This document shows positions 42,765 to 50,932 of a stretch of 64,000 nucleotides of DNA, piece by piece; position 1 is the stretch's first letter; every line of letters begins with the position of its first letter. The notes beneath the pieces are model-generated. The model saw only the letters and a list, made by a program, of their open reading frames with translations. It was not told where the DNA came from and ran no database searches. The DNA is taken from positions 85,963 through 149,962 of the forward strand of contig NZ_CAMDLM010000003.1 of NCBI RefSeq assembly GCF_945901735.1. Reading direction: 5' to 3'. Source of the stretch: Limnohabitans sp. Rim8 (GTDB lineage: Bacteria > Pseudomonadota > Gammaproteobacteria > Burkholderiales > Burkholderiaceae_C). The position numbers and the translations under genes are program-made.

Positions 42765-43542
42765 TTCGCAAATGCGCCACGCCCCTAAGCCAAGCTACTG
42801 GGCTAACCCCTTGGTCTGGAGTGTGGCGGCGTTGTTGTTGCTGGCTTATGGTTTGCCCTACTCACAGCCGCTGTTTGCAGCATTGTTTCCGGCCCTGCCA
42901 AGACCGGTGTATTTGCAAGAACCCATGGCCACACTGATGTGGCAACACACAGGGCTTGTGTTGTTGTCCAGCGCGCTGGCTGTGACCATTGCAACGCTGG
43001 CGGGACTGGCCACCACCACCGAAACGGGGCGTGCATTCAAGCCCTTGATGGAAACACTGGCCGCCATGGGGCAAACTTTTCCGCCCGTCGCCATTTTGGC
43101 GGTAGCTGTTCCAGCCGTAGGCTTTGGCGAGCTGCCTGCGCTCATCGCCCTGTCGATTTTCGGCATGCTGCCCGTGCTTCAGGGAACGCTGGCTGGAATC
43201 GCGTCCGTGCCATCGCCGGTATTAGATTCTGCACGCGCCATGGGCATGAGACCTCGCCAAATACTCGCCGAAGTGCAGATGCCATTGGCTTTTCCCCTTT
43301 GGCTGGCCGGTGTGCGAACTTCTGTTGTGGTGAACATTGGCACAGCCGCCATCGCGTCCACCGTGGGTGCGAAAACCCTTGGCTTGCCCATCATCGTCGG
43401 ACTTTCTGGGTTCAATACCGCCTACGTGCTGCAAGGTGCCATGATGGTGGGGTTGCTGGCCATTGCAGCCGACTTGGCTTTTGATCGACTCGCAGTTGTC
43501 CTTCAAGCCCATGGCACTTCAGCGGTCAAGGATCAAGCGTGA
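42757..43542 (+). CDS. yehW: osmoprotectant ABC transporter permease, YehW-like
   Basis: This is the second permease, with 261 residues and about six membrane segments. It carries TFPPVAILAVAVPAVGFGEL and the ATPase-contact loop LDSARAMGMRPRQILAEVQM. Its ATG at 42757 lies 8 bases inside the ATPase gene. It completes the four-gene importer. No osmotic-stress promoter could be picked out upstream of the operon. Confidence 0.9.
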   Translation: MLDSQMRHAPKPSYWANPLVWSVAALLLLAYGLPYSQPLFAALFPALPRPVYLQEPMATLMWQHTGLVLLSSALAVTIATLAGLATTTETGRAFKPLMETLAAMGQTFPPVAILAVAVPAVGFGELPALIALSIFGMLPVLQGTLAGIASVPSPVLDSARAMGMRPRQILAEVQMPLAFPLWLAGVRTSVVVNIGTAAIASTVGAKTLGLPIIVGLSGFNTAYVLQGAMMVGLLAIAADLAFDRLAVVLQAHGTSAVKDQA

Positions 43543-43852
43543 TCATCCGTTTAAAGCTGTCCCGGAAAGTTGCCCATACAGGCCAATTCCATCAGAAAAG
43601 TTCAGCGCTGTGGCTCTTGATGTCAGTCTTTAAAAACCCGTTTTGCTGAACCAAGAGAGATACAAGCATTCTTCAGAAGGTCTCTTGATATCAGTATGTT
43701 GGGTCAAATGGTTTCATCGGTCACTTTAACCATAGAGTGAGCTTGGTTTGACAGTGAAAAAAGGATCAAACTTTTAGTGCTTTTGGACTGCCGCTGCGAA
43801 CGGGATTGTTAATTGCCGGACCTGTGCGTGTCGCAGGGATTGGCCAGTTGTT
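43543..43852. other. 310-base gap without a gene
   Basis: The gap lies between the convergent yehW and DUF2805 genes. A TTGACA at 43749-43754 has no good -10 at normal spacing and no plus-strand gene directly downstream. I see no terminator with a strong stem, and nothing else recognisable. Confidence 0.5.
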
Positions 43853-44140
43853 TCAACAATTTGCTCTGCGGTGATCTGCTACCAAGCGGTCATCAAATCT
43901 CATTTCAACACTTCTCAAGGCCCGATGCTTGGTCGTGCGCCCTTTCACGCGCTTGCGCCACATCTGAAAAGAGTTGGGCTGAAGCTCATGCCGCATGAGA
44001 CGAATCACATCCGCTTCTGACCAGCCCATGCGCTCCTGAATGGTCTCGAAGGCCGTCCGATCCTCCCAAGCCATCTGAATGATGGCTGAAATATCGCCCT
44101 CTGAGAGGTTTGAAAGACGTTCAAAAAATTTGGCATCCAC
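43853..44140 (-). CDS. DUF2805 (TIGR03643) family protein
   Basis: This 95-residue protein matches the small DUF2805 family by its core LSEGDISAIIQMAWEDRTAF, followed by IQERMGWSEADVIRLMRHEL and the RMWRKRV-like SFQMWRKRVKGRTTKHR. The pattern of a helix-turn-helix and a basic tail suggests DNA or RNA binding, but no function is established. It is divergent from the secreted-protein/Coq7-like/HiPIP cluster across 140 bases, so a regulatory link is possible but unproven. Confidence 0.8.
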   Translation of the reverse strand: MDAKFFERLSNLSEGDISAIIQMAWEDRTAFETIQERMGWSEADVIRLMRHELQPNSFQMWRKRVKGRTTKHRALRSVEMRFDDRLVADHRRANC

Positions 44141-44280
44141 AGGGCTGCTCCTAAGTCAATCCCCAACCAGTGTGCCCCCAATAGCCAATTCCCCAGCCTC
44201 AGTTGGGGATAAAGCCCTCAACAAGTGTCTGTGGTCGGTTCAACTCAAATATGCTAACGGTTCAATTTTTGGAGATTGCC

Positions 44281-44517
44281 ATGAAACAACTGGTTTTGGG
44301 TTCAATGATGATGTGTTTTGCAACCATGGCTTCAGCGCATGGTTGCCCTGGCGAGATGCGTGCCATCGACGCCAAAGTGCCCACTGCGAATTTGTCTGCT
44401 GCAGACATGTCCAAAGTCAAAGCCTTGCGCGAAGAAGGTGAAAAATTGCACAAGGAAGGCAAGCACACCGAGTCGATGAAAGCCTTGGCTGAAGCCAAGA
44501 AGCTCTTGGGCGTCTAA
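44281..44517 (+). CDS. small secreted protein with HGCPGEM segment
   Basis: This 78-residue protein has a signal peptide ending at ASA, so the mature form has about 60 residues starting HGCPGEMRAID. A highly charged helix with the repeat-like pattern ALREEGEKLHKEGKHTESMKAL follows. GGAG lies 7 bases ahead of ATG 44281. One Cys, one His and one Met close together at the new N-terminus suggest possible metal binding, which is inference. It is the first of four plus-strand genes that include a Coq7-like di-iron protein and a HiPIP. I do not recognise a named family. Confidence 0.7.
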   Translation: MKQLVLGSMMMCFATMASAHGCPGEMRAIDAKVPTANLSAADMSKVKALREEGEKLHKEGKHTESMKALAEAKKLLGV

Positions 44518-44530
44518 GCCTAAATCGCTT

Positions 44531-45064
44531 GTGACACAGCATCTGTCTCCTCACCTTCTCCGAGAACTTCGCTCTGACCATGCAGGCGAGACAGGTGCTG
44601 TTTATATCTACAAAGGCATTGAAGCTGTAGCGCGATGGCGCGGTGATGCTGAACTGCTCAACTTTGCCAAAGCCCATGGGGCGACTGAAGCCGACCATTT
44701 GACAGAGGTTACAAATTGGTTGCCGGCATCACAAAAGAGCCTGTTACTTGGCCCCTGGCGCTTGGCGGGATGGCTGACAGGCGCATTGCCAGCCTTGTTT
44801 GGTCGGTGTGCGGTCTACGCCACGATCGCTGCAGTAGAGACATTTGTAGACCGTCATTACCAGCAACAAATCGATCATCTTCATGAATTTGGTGGGCCCG
44901 AAGGTTTATTGCCACTCTTGATTCGGTGTCAAGCAGACGAGCAGCACCACCGAGATGAGTCTGCCGCTCTGGTTGGCAAAAGTCTTGGCGTTTTGACAAG
45001 CGCTTGGTGTTGGACTGTCGGTCAAGGTTCTTCCGCAGCCGTGGTTTTGGCTCGACGCATCTGA
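44531..45064 (+). CDS. Coq7-like di-iron hydroxylase family protein
   Basis: This 177-residue protein has the complete Coq7 ligand set: Glu20 (DHAGETGAVYIYKG), Glu53 and His56 (ATEADHL), Glu103 (VETFVDRHYQQQ), and Glu137 and His140 (ADEQHHRDE). Coq7 hydroxylates demethoxyubiquinone in ubiquinone synthesis at the inner membrane. This copy is shorter than standard betaproteobacterial Coq7 and begins close to the first ligand, so it may be a second paralogue. The start is GTG 44531, 13 bases after the small secreted protein. Its neighbours are exported redox-type proteins rather than other ubi genes. Confidence 0.85.
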   Translation: MTQHLSPHLLRELRSDHAGETGAVYIYKGIEAVARWRGDAELLNFAKAHGATEADHLTEVTNWLPASQKSLLLGPWRLAGWLTGALPALFGRCAVYATIAAVETFVDRHYQQQIDHLHEFGGPEGLLPLLIRCQADEQHHRDESAALVGKSLGVLTSAWCWTVGQGSSAAVVLARRI

Positions 45065-45090
45065 TCTCCATGAGTTAAGGACAACTTCTG

Positions 45091-45561
45091 ATGATGCTTT
45101 ACCTCTTCAAACGTAGTCCTGAAACCCCATCATTTTGTTCAAAGCTGCTGCGCATTGTTTTGCTTTTGTCGATCTCTTGTGGCTCAGTTGCACATGCATC
45201 GGATGTTGCGTGTATCACTGCAGGCCGTCTGGACAGCAATGGCCAATGGGCACCGAAATTTGACTCGGTGCGTTTGTTGGATGGTTTGGGCCGAGCAATT
45301 TCCAGTTCCAAGAAAGATGAGTTGAAAAATTTGCAGACCCTGGAAATCACAGAACCTGCATTGCTGTCCGCATGCTTGGGAGACAAACCAATGACTCCTG
45401 CGGATGGCTCTCAAGCTCAAACCAAAGCACCTGTACCTGCCGCTAAACCAGGTCGAGTTACCGTGGTTGGGCTTGGCTATCCCCAACTGCGAGTGGGTGG
45501 CGCTCTTGTCGAAGTGAAGGTCCAAGTGACAGCGGACCAAATCTTGATGTTGATTCGTTAG
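45091..45561 (+). CDS. secreted protein of unknown function
   Basis: This is a 156-residue protein with a signal peptide (LLRIVLLLSISCGSVAHA). The mature part has two cysteines (DVACITAGRL and LSACLGDK) that could form a disulfide. A Pro/Ala/Lys linker and a C-terminal strand-rich part (RVTVVGLGYPQLRVGGALVE) follow. I do not recognise the family. ATG 45094 is an alternative start. It lies between the Coq7-like gene and the HiPIP gene on the same strand, 26 and 54 bases away. Confidence 0.65.
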   Translation: MMLYLFKRSPETPSFCSKLLRIVLLLSISCGSVAHASDVACITAGRLDSNGQWAPKFDSVRLLDGLGRAISSSKKDELKNLQTLEITEPALLSACLGDKPMTPADGSQAQTKAPVPAAKPGRVTVVGLGYPQLRVGGALVEVKVQVTADQILMLIR

Positions 45562-45615
45562 GCCCACAGCCGTTTTTTTGTATTAACTTTTTTACTCAAC
45601 CCCAAGGAAATTTTC

Positions 45616-45918
45616 ATGAACAACACCAGACGCAAATTTTTCTTCGCTCTCGCTGCGGGTGGCTCGATGCTGTCTACGGCTGCAAAAAGCCAAGCCAAAT
45701 TGGACGAGAAAGATCCACAAGCGGTCGCCCTTGGTTACTTCGCAGATGCCACCAAAACCGACAAAAAGAAGTTTCCGAAATATGCCGCTGGTCAGGTGTG
45801 CACAAACTGCGCGCTTTACCAAGGCAAAGCCAGTGACGCATGGGGCGGATGCCCCTTGTTTGCTGGCAAGCAAGTGGCAGGCAAGGGCTGGTGCAATGCA
45901 TGGGCCAAAAAAGGCTGA
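45616..45918 (+). CDS. high-potential iron-sulfur protein (HiPIP)
   Basis: This 100-residue periplasmic electron carrier has a twin-arginine-type signal (NNTRRKFFFALAAGG), as expected for a folded [4Fe-4S] protein. The cluster ligands are Cys62, Cys65 (VCTNCALY), Cys79 (GGCPLF) and Cys93 (GWCNAW). HiPIPs donate electrons to reaction centres or terminal oxidases. No photosynthesis genes are visible here, so respiratory or stress-related electron transfer is more likely. AAGGA lies about 8 bases ahead of ATG 45616. A T-rich gap precedes it, so it may have its own promoter. Confidence 0.92.
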   Translation: MNNTRRKFFFALAAGGSMLSTAAKSQAKLDEKDPQAVALGYFADATKTDKKKFPKYAAGQVCTNCALYQGKASDAWGGCPLFAGKQVAGKGWCNAWAKKG

Positions 45919-46250
45919 TGAACCAACTGCCCTAACTGGTGTTCACAAAACGAATGTTGTGAAGCTTTCCAGCGCCCAAGAAGCGGTGGCTTCGTGTGAC
46001 GCAACGGGATGATCTTGATCGATATTTCTAAAGGCCTAAATATCCAGGCGTGACAGTGATTCAGGACAATACCGGTACCCCGGGTTATTGCGCTGACGCG
46101 GTGAGCCAGGCATCCAACCAGTTGCGGGGCTTGAGTGGAATTTCGGTCAGAGCGCATGTTTGTACACACTCATTCGAGGAAACCGTCACACCCAAGCATT
46201 TGTCAGGCAAGCGGCCTTGGCTGCGTCTGAAATGCCCTGACAATCTCGGC
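45919..46250. other. 332-base gap with one inverted repeat
   Basis: GATATTT (46021-46027) faces AAATATC (46038-46044) across 10 bases, about 100 bases after the HiPIP stop. It could be a regulator site for the AEC gene or a weak terminator without a T-run. A frame in phase with the AEC gene is open from 46050, but the predicted residues lack membrane segments or similarity, so I treat it as noncoding. Confidence 0.5.
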
Positions 46251-47219
46251 ATGTTGGAAGTCCTGCGCGTCACCTTTCCCTTTTTTGCCTTGGTACTGTG
46301 CGGCTATGCCGCCGCCCGCCTGAGGTTGATGCCGCTGGAGGCAATTTCGGGGTTAAACGGCTTTGTGCTGTTTTTTGCCCTGCCTTGCATGTTGTTTCGT
46401 TTTGGCGCGGACACGCCCATCGCGCAGCTGCTCGATGCGGGGGTGTTTTTCACGTATTTGTTTTGCGCGCTGGTGCTGGTGGCGTTCAGCATCGCCATCA
46501 GCCTGAATGGGCGCATCCGTTGGAACGACGCGTCCTTGGGCGCTTTGGTGGCGGCGTTTCCCAACACCGGTTTCATGGGCGTGCCGCTCCTGGTGGCTTT
46601 GCTGGGGGCGCAGGCGGTGGGGCCTGCGATTGTGACCATCGTGGTGGACTTGGTGATCACATCTTCTTTGTGCGTGGCCTTGTCGCGCATGGATGCGGCA
46701 GGGGAGCATGGCGCCGTGGTGGCCGCTCGCAAAGCGCTGGCGGGGGTGCTGCGCAACCCCATGCCGTGGGCCATTTCTTTGGGGGCTGCGTTTTCTTACG
46801 GCGATTGGGCCTTGAGCGGCCCGGTGAACGAAACGGTGGGTTTGCTGGCCGATGCCGCTTCGCCCGTGGCCTTGTTCACCATTGGAGCGGTGCTGGCGCG
46901 CTCCCAAATGCTGGCCCATGAGCGGCCGCACGGGCCGCTGCGCATGGGCGATTACTTGCCCGTGGCTTTGATCAAGCTGGTGCTGCACCCCTTGCTGGTC
47001 TTGTTGGTCGGCTTGACCGCCATGCAATGGGGCGTGCCGATCGAGCCTTTTGCCTTGCAGGTGATCGTGCTGGTGGCTGCGCTGCCCAGTGCCAGCAATG
47101 TGTCCTTGTTGGCCGAGCGGCTGGGGGCCGACAACGGGCGCATCGCGCGCATCATCCTGGTGACCACGGTGGCGGCGTTTTTTACCTTTTCCGGGGTGGT
47201 GGCCTTGTTCCAGGCCTGA
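46251..47219 (+). CDS. AEC family (auxin efflux carrier-like) transporter
   Basis: This 322-residue membrane carrier has about ten segments. The family pattern starts at VTFPFFALVLCGYAAARLRL, followed by AAFPNTGFMGVPLLVALLG and ends with LVAALPSASNVSLLAERLG. In bacteria such proteins transport malonate, malate or other small acids. I chose ATG 46251 because the first segment follows immediately, although the frame is open about 200 bases upstream. It converges on priA with an 18-base gap. Confidence 0.9.
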   Translation: MLEVLRVTFPFFALVLCGYAAARLRLMPLEAISGLNGFVLFFALPCMLFRFGADTPIAQLLDAGVFFTYLFCALVLVAFSIAISLNGRIRWNDASLGALVAAFPNTGFMGVPLLVALLGAQAVGPAIVTIVVDLVITSSLCVALSRMDAAGEHGAVVAARKALAGVLRNPMPWAISLGAAFSYGDWALSGPVNETVGLLADAASPVALFTIGAVLARSQMLAHERPHGPLRMGDYLPVALIKLVLHPLLVLLVGLTAMQWGVPIEPFALQVIVLVAALPSASNVSLLAERLGADNGRIARIILVTTVAAFFTFSGVVALFQA

Positions 47220-47237
47220 GGGCCGAGGCGGGCGGGC

Positions 47238-49343
47238 TCAAATCGCCTGCGGGTCCACGTCCACCAGCCAGCGGATCACGCCTTTGTGTTCGGGCTGGCT
47301 GCGCACTTGGTGCAACACGGCGTGCAGGTGCCACAACACTTTTTGCAGCGCCATGCGGCTGGGGCTTTCCAGCAGCATCTGGGCGCGCTCTACATCCGCC
47401 ACACGCTGCATGCTCATGGGCACGGCGGGGTACACACGCACTTGCAGCACCCAATTCGCCGTGGACGGGTCGGCGCTCAGCTGGGCTTCCAGGGCTTCGC
47501 GGGCGGCGGTCAGCAGCGCTTGGGCGGCTTCTTGGGTTCGGGCGTCGGCGCGCAGCAGGGCCTGGTGGCTGATGGGCGGCAGATCGGCGGCGGTGCGCTC
47601 GGCCAATTCGCTGGCGGCAAAGGCCGGGTAGTCGTGTTTTTTGAGCGCCTCAAACAGCGCGTGCTGGGGGTGAAAGGTTTGCACCCACATTTCGCTGGTG
47701 GCACTTTGTGCGGCGTCACGTCCGGCGCGGCCTGCGGCTTGCATGAGCAGCGCAAACAGCCGCTCGGGCGCTCGGAAGTCACTCGAGAACAGGGCCGTGT
47801 CGGGGTTGACGGCAGCCACCAGCGTGATGCGCCGAAAGTCATGCCCTTTGGCAATCATTTGTGTGCCGACCAACACGTCCACTTCGCCCGAGTGCACTTG
47901 GGCCAGCTGGCTTTCCAGTGCGCCTTTCAAGCGGGTGCTGTCGGCGTCGATGCGGGCGATGCGCACCGGGGTGCCGTCAGGGCGCAAGACGTGCGCCAAC
48001 AACTCGCCCAGGTGTTCCTCCAGCTGTTCGGTGCCGCGGCCAATGGGCGCGATGTCGGCGTTGCCGCATTCGGGGCAGGCCCGGGGCACGCGCTCGGTCA
48101 GTCCGCAGTGGTGGCAGCGCAGGGTGCGGTCGATTTTGTGGAACACGCGAAATGCGCTGCAGTGCTTGCACTCGCTTTTCCAGCCGCAGTCGGCGCAGTG
48201 CAGCACGGGCGCATAGCCCCGGCGGTTGAGCAGCAGCATGCATTGCTCGCCGCGTTCTACCCGCTCTTGGATGGCCGCCACCAAAGGGGTGGACAGCACG
48301 GCGCGGCGCGGTTGTTTGTTCATGTCCACGCGCCGCACTTTGGGCAAAAGAGCTGTGCCAATGCGCGAGGGCATCAGCAGGCGTTGGTAACGACCGCCTG
48401 GGTCTTCGGCATCAGCCGGGCGGCTGTGGTGCCAGCTTTCCAGCGAAGGCGTGGCCGAGGCCAGCAGCACCGGGGCGTTGTGCAGCCTACCCCGGTACAC
48501 CGCCAAGTCTCGCGCCGAATAGCGTGCGCCCTCTTGCTGTTTGTAGCTGGGGTCGTGTTCTTCATCGACCACAATCAGTTTCAGCTGAGCCATGGAGGCA
48601 AAAATGGCCATGCGTGTGCCCAGCACGATGCGGGCGTGGCCTGCATGGGCGGCCAGCCAGCCTTTCAGGCGCTGGGCAGGCGTCATGCCGCTGTGCATGG
48701 AGACCACCGCTTCGCTGCCAAAACGCGCTCGCACCCGCTCTTCGAGCTGGGGCGTGAGGTTGATCTCCGGCACCATGAGCAAAGCCTGGGCTTGTGGGTC
48801 GGTGGCCAGCATGCGTTCGACGGCTTGCAAATACACCTCGGTTTTGCCGCTGCCGGTGCTGCCAAACAGCAAGAAGGGCCCGGTGCCGCTGGCCATTTGC
48901 GCCAGCACGGTGCCTTGCTCTTTAGAAAGGGCGGGGCCGGGCGAGGTTTGCACGGCACGGTCGGCGCTCTGTTTTTTCAGGCGTCGCGCCAGTTGCTCGG
49001 ATGTCAAGTCGCGCAACTGGGGCGGCAGCGCCGCCAAGGCCACCTCGCCCAAAGAGCGCTGGTAATATTGGGCCGAAAATTGCACCAGTTGCCGCCATGC
49101 GCTGTCCAGCGGGGCCAGGCCTTCGAGCACGCCCAGCACGTCGCGCACTGCCGATTCGGGCATGTCCGCCGGTGCTGCATCGCGCAGCGCCCAGACCACA
49201 CCCAGCACGTCTCGCTTGCCCAAGGGCACGCGCACCAGTTGTCCCAACTGCACCCCAAATGGGCTGCGGTAAGTCAACAGCCCCCCTACGGGGCTGTGGG
49301 CCGGGGTCTGGACGGCAACATCGATCCAGTGGTGTGCGCTCAC
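47238..49343 (-). CDS. priA: primosomal replication restart helicase PriA
   Basis: The 701-residue helicase restarts stalled replication forks. The N-terminal 3'BD domain opens with VAVQTPAHSPVGGLLTYRSP. Helicase motifs are GSTGSGKTEVYLQ, VVDEEHDPSYKQQEG and, near the end, LMQAAGRAGRD. The zinc module has paired cysteines in CADCGWKSECKHC, CHHCG and CPECG. Length and order match the family. A 398-base gap that includes a perfect DnaA box lies upstream. Confidence 0.96.
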   Translation of the reverse strand: MSAHHWIDVAVQTPAHSPVGGLLTYRSPFGVQLGQLVRVPLGKRDVLGVVWALRDAAPADMPESAVRDVLGVLEGLAPLDSAWRQLVQFSAQYYQRSLGEVALAALPPQLRDLTSEQLARRLKKQSADRAVQTSPGPALSKEQGTVLAQMASGTGPFLLFGSTGSGKTEVYLQAVERMLATDPQAQALLMVPEINLTPQLEERVRARFGSEAVVSMHSGMTPAQRLKGWLAAHAGHARIVLGTRMAIFASMAQLKLIVVDEEHDPSYKQQEGARYSARDLAVYRGRLHNAPVLLASATPSLESWHHSRPADAEDPGGRYQRLLMPSRIGTALLPKVRRVDMNKQPRRAVLSTPLVAAIQERVERGEQCMLLLNRRGYAPVLHCADCGWKSECKHCSAFRVFHKIDRTLRCHHCGLTERVPRACPECGNADIAPIGRGTEQLEEHLGELLAHVLRPDGTPVRIARIDADSTRLKGALESQLAQVHSGEVDVLVGTQMIAKGHDFRRITLVAAVNPDTALFSSDFRAPERLFALLMQAAGRAGRDAAQSATSEMWVQTFHPQHALFEALKKHDYPAFAASELAERTAADLPPISHQALLRADARTQEAAQALLTAAREALEAQLSADPSTANWVLQVRVYPAVPMSMQRVADVERAQMLLESPSRMALQKVLWHLHAVLHQVRSQPEHKGVIRWLVDVDPQAI

Positions 49344-49741
49344 ATTGTTTCCGATGTTGGTTTGTGAATTTGTCAGTATTGAAAGTTAGCTGAATTCTTG
49401 AAAGAGGGGCTAAGTCCTTGATTTCAAAGAGCTTTGGGGTTGATCCAGAAAATCTGTGGATAACTTTGTTGAAAACTCTGTCGGGATGCCCGGGAAGCCT
49501 TGAAAATCAAGCCTTCCATCAAAATGCCCATCCAATGTGCAGGAAATAAAGTTCAATAAAATCAACGACTTGCGCGAGGGGGTTGGGACCGCTTGTGTTG
49601 CTGTGCAGCAAAACGATGGGTCTTCAGGTGCTGTTTACTTTTGTGCATAAGTCAAGCATCCAGCAGCTTTTATTTTGTAAAAAAAAGTGTTTGTGCGCTT
49701 GATTTTTATGCTAGCAGGCAACAGGTACCAGCCCGCTGCGC
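49344..49741. promoter_or_regulatory. 398-base gap upstream of priA with a DnaA box
   Basis: The gap contains no gene on either strand. A perfect DnaA box TTATCCACA lies on the minus strand at 49455-49463, about 112 bases ahead of the priA start. An imperfect stem-loop (GGAAG...CTTCC with TTGA/TCAA) lies at about 49492-49516. The rest is AT-rich sequence with poly-A and poly-T runs near 49670-49690, downstream of hemE, which may help end hemE transcription. Confidence 0.55.
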
Positions 49742-50857
49742 TCACTTTTGGCGCAGGGCCTTCGAATGGCTGTGCACCGCCTCGACCAGCGCCGTCACAT
49801 GCTCAGGCGGGGTGTACTGGCTGATGCCATGGCCCAAGTTGAAGATGTGCGTGGGGCCTGTGGTGCTGCGGTCGGTGTGCGGCGTGCCAAAGCTGTCCAG
49901 TACCCGGTGCACCTCGGTGGCGATCTGCGCAGGCGGCGCAAACAAGATGTTCGGGTCGATGTTGCCTTGCAGCGCTTTGCCGGGGCCGCCGACTTCGCCG
50001 CCCACCAGGGCGCGTGCTCGGCCCAGGTTCATGGTCCAGTCCAGGCCCAGCACATCGCAGTTCAGGCCCGCCATCTCGGGCAGCCACAAGCCACCACCTT
50101 TGGTGAAGACGATGCTGGGGATGCGCTGGCCGTTGTGCTCGGTTTTGAGCTGGCCCAGCACGCGGGCCGTGTAGGCCAGGCTGAACTGTTGGAATGCCCC
50201 ATCGGCCAGCACGCCGCCCCAGCTGTCAAACACCATGACCGCTTGGGCACCAGCTTCGATTTGGGTGTTCAGGTACAGGGCCACCGCGTCGGCGTTGATG
50301 GCCAAAATGCGGTGCATCAGGTCCGGGCGGCTGTACATCAGGGTTTTGACGTGGCGGTAGTCGTCCGAGCCCGCGCCCTCGACCATGTAACACGCCAGCG
50401 TCCAGGGACTGCCGGAAAAGCCGATGAGGGGCACGCGGCCGTTCAGCGCCTTGCGAATCGACGTGACCGCGTCGAACACGTAGCGCAGCTTGTTCATGTC
50501 GGGCACGGCCAGCTCGGCCACGGCGGCCTCATCACGCACGTTTTTGGCAAAGCGGGGGCCTTCGCCCAAAGCGAAGCTCAGGCCCAAGCCCATGGCGTCG
50601 GGAACGGTGAGGATGTCGCTGAACAGGATGGACGCGTCAAGCGGGTAACGGTCGAGGGGCTGCAGGGTGACTTCGGTGGCGTAGTCGACATTGGTGGCCA
50701 GGCCCATGAAGCTGCCGGCTTTGGCGCGGGTGTCGCGGTACTCGGGCAGGTAGCGCCCGGCTTGGCGCATGAGCCAGACGGGGGTGTGGTCAGTGGCTTG
50801 GCGCAGGCAGGCGCGCAAGAAGCTGTCGTTTTGGAGGGGGGCAAAAGAAGTGCTCAT
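49742..50857 (-). CDS. hemE: uroporphyrinogen decarboxylase
   Basis: This heme-pathway enzyme converts uroporphyrinogen III to coproporphyrinogen III in the cytoplasm. It has 371 residues from ATG 50857. The signature [14 protein letters not shown] near the N-terminus, [12 protein letters not shown] with the catalytic aspartate, [16 protein letters not shown] and a C-terminal [16 protein letters not shown] are all family-typical. The frame extends 24 bases further upstream, but [11 protein letters not shown] matches the family start. Confidence 0.96.
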   Translation of the reverse strand: MSTSFAPLQNDSFLRACLRQATDHTPVWLMRQAGRYLPEYRDTRAKAGSFMGLATNVDYATEVTLQPLDRYPLDASILFSDILTVPDAMGLGLSFALGEGPRFAKNVRDEAAVAELAVPDMNKLRYVFDAVTSIRKALNGRVPLIGFSGSPWTLACYMVEGAGSDDYRHVKTLMYSRPDLMHRILAINADAVALYLNTQIEAGAQAVMVFDSWGGVLADGAFQQFSLAYTARVLGQLKTEHNGQRIPSIVFTKGGGLWLPEMAGLNCDVLGLDWTMNLGRARALVGGEVGGPGKALQGNIDPNILFAPPAQIATEVHRVLDSFGTPHTDRSTTGPTHIFNLGHGISQYTPPEHVTALVEAVHSHSKALRQK

Positions 50858-50932
50858 GTCCGCCATTGTCGCAGGCTGCAAGGACGTATCACTGTCCGGC
50901 GGGCGTCAAAGAGGGAAGTGAAGGGCGGGCGT

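Noticed and set aside
36375..45918. Part of a photosynthesis gene cluster, because crtI and HiPIP both occur
   Set aside because: No puf, puh, bch or crtB gene is present. The osmoprotectant importer and DUF2805 gene separate crtI from HiPIP.
46050..46250. An N-terminal extension of the AEC carrier
   Set aside because: The extra 67 residues lack membrane segments and similarity. The first carrier helix directly follows the ATG at 46251.
49344..49741. A possible replication origin near priA
   Set aside because: There is only one perfect DnaA box, no cluster of boxes, and no dnaA or dnaN nearby.
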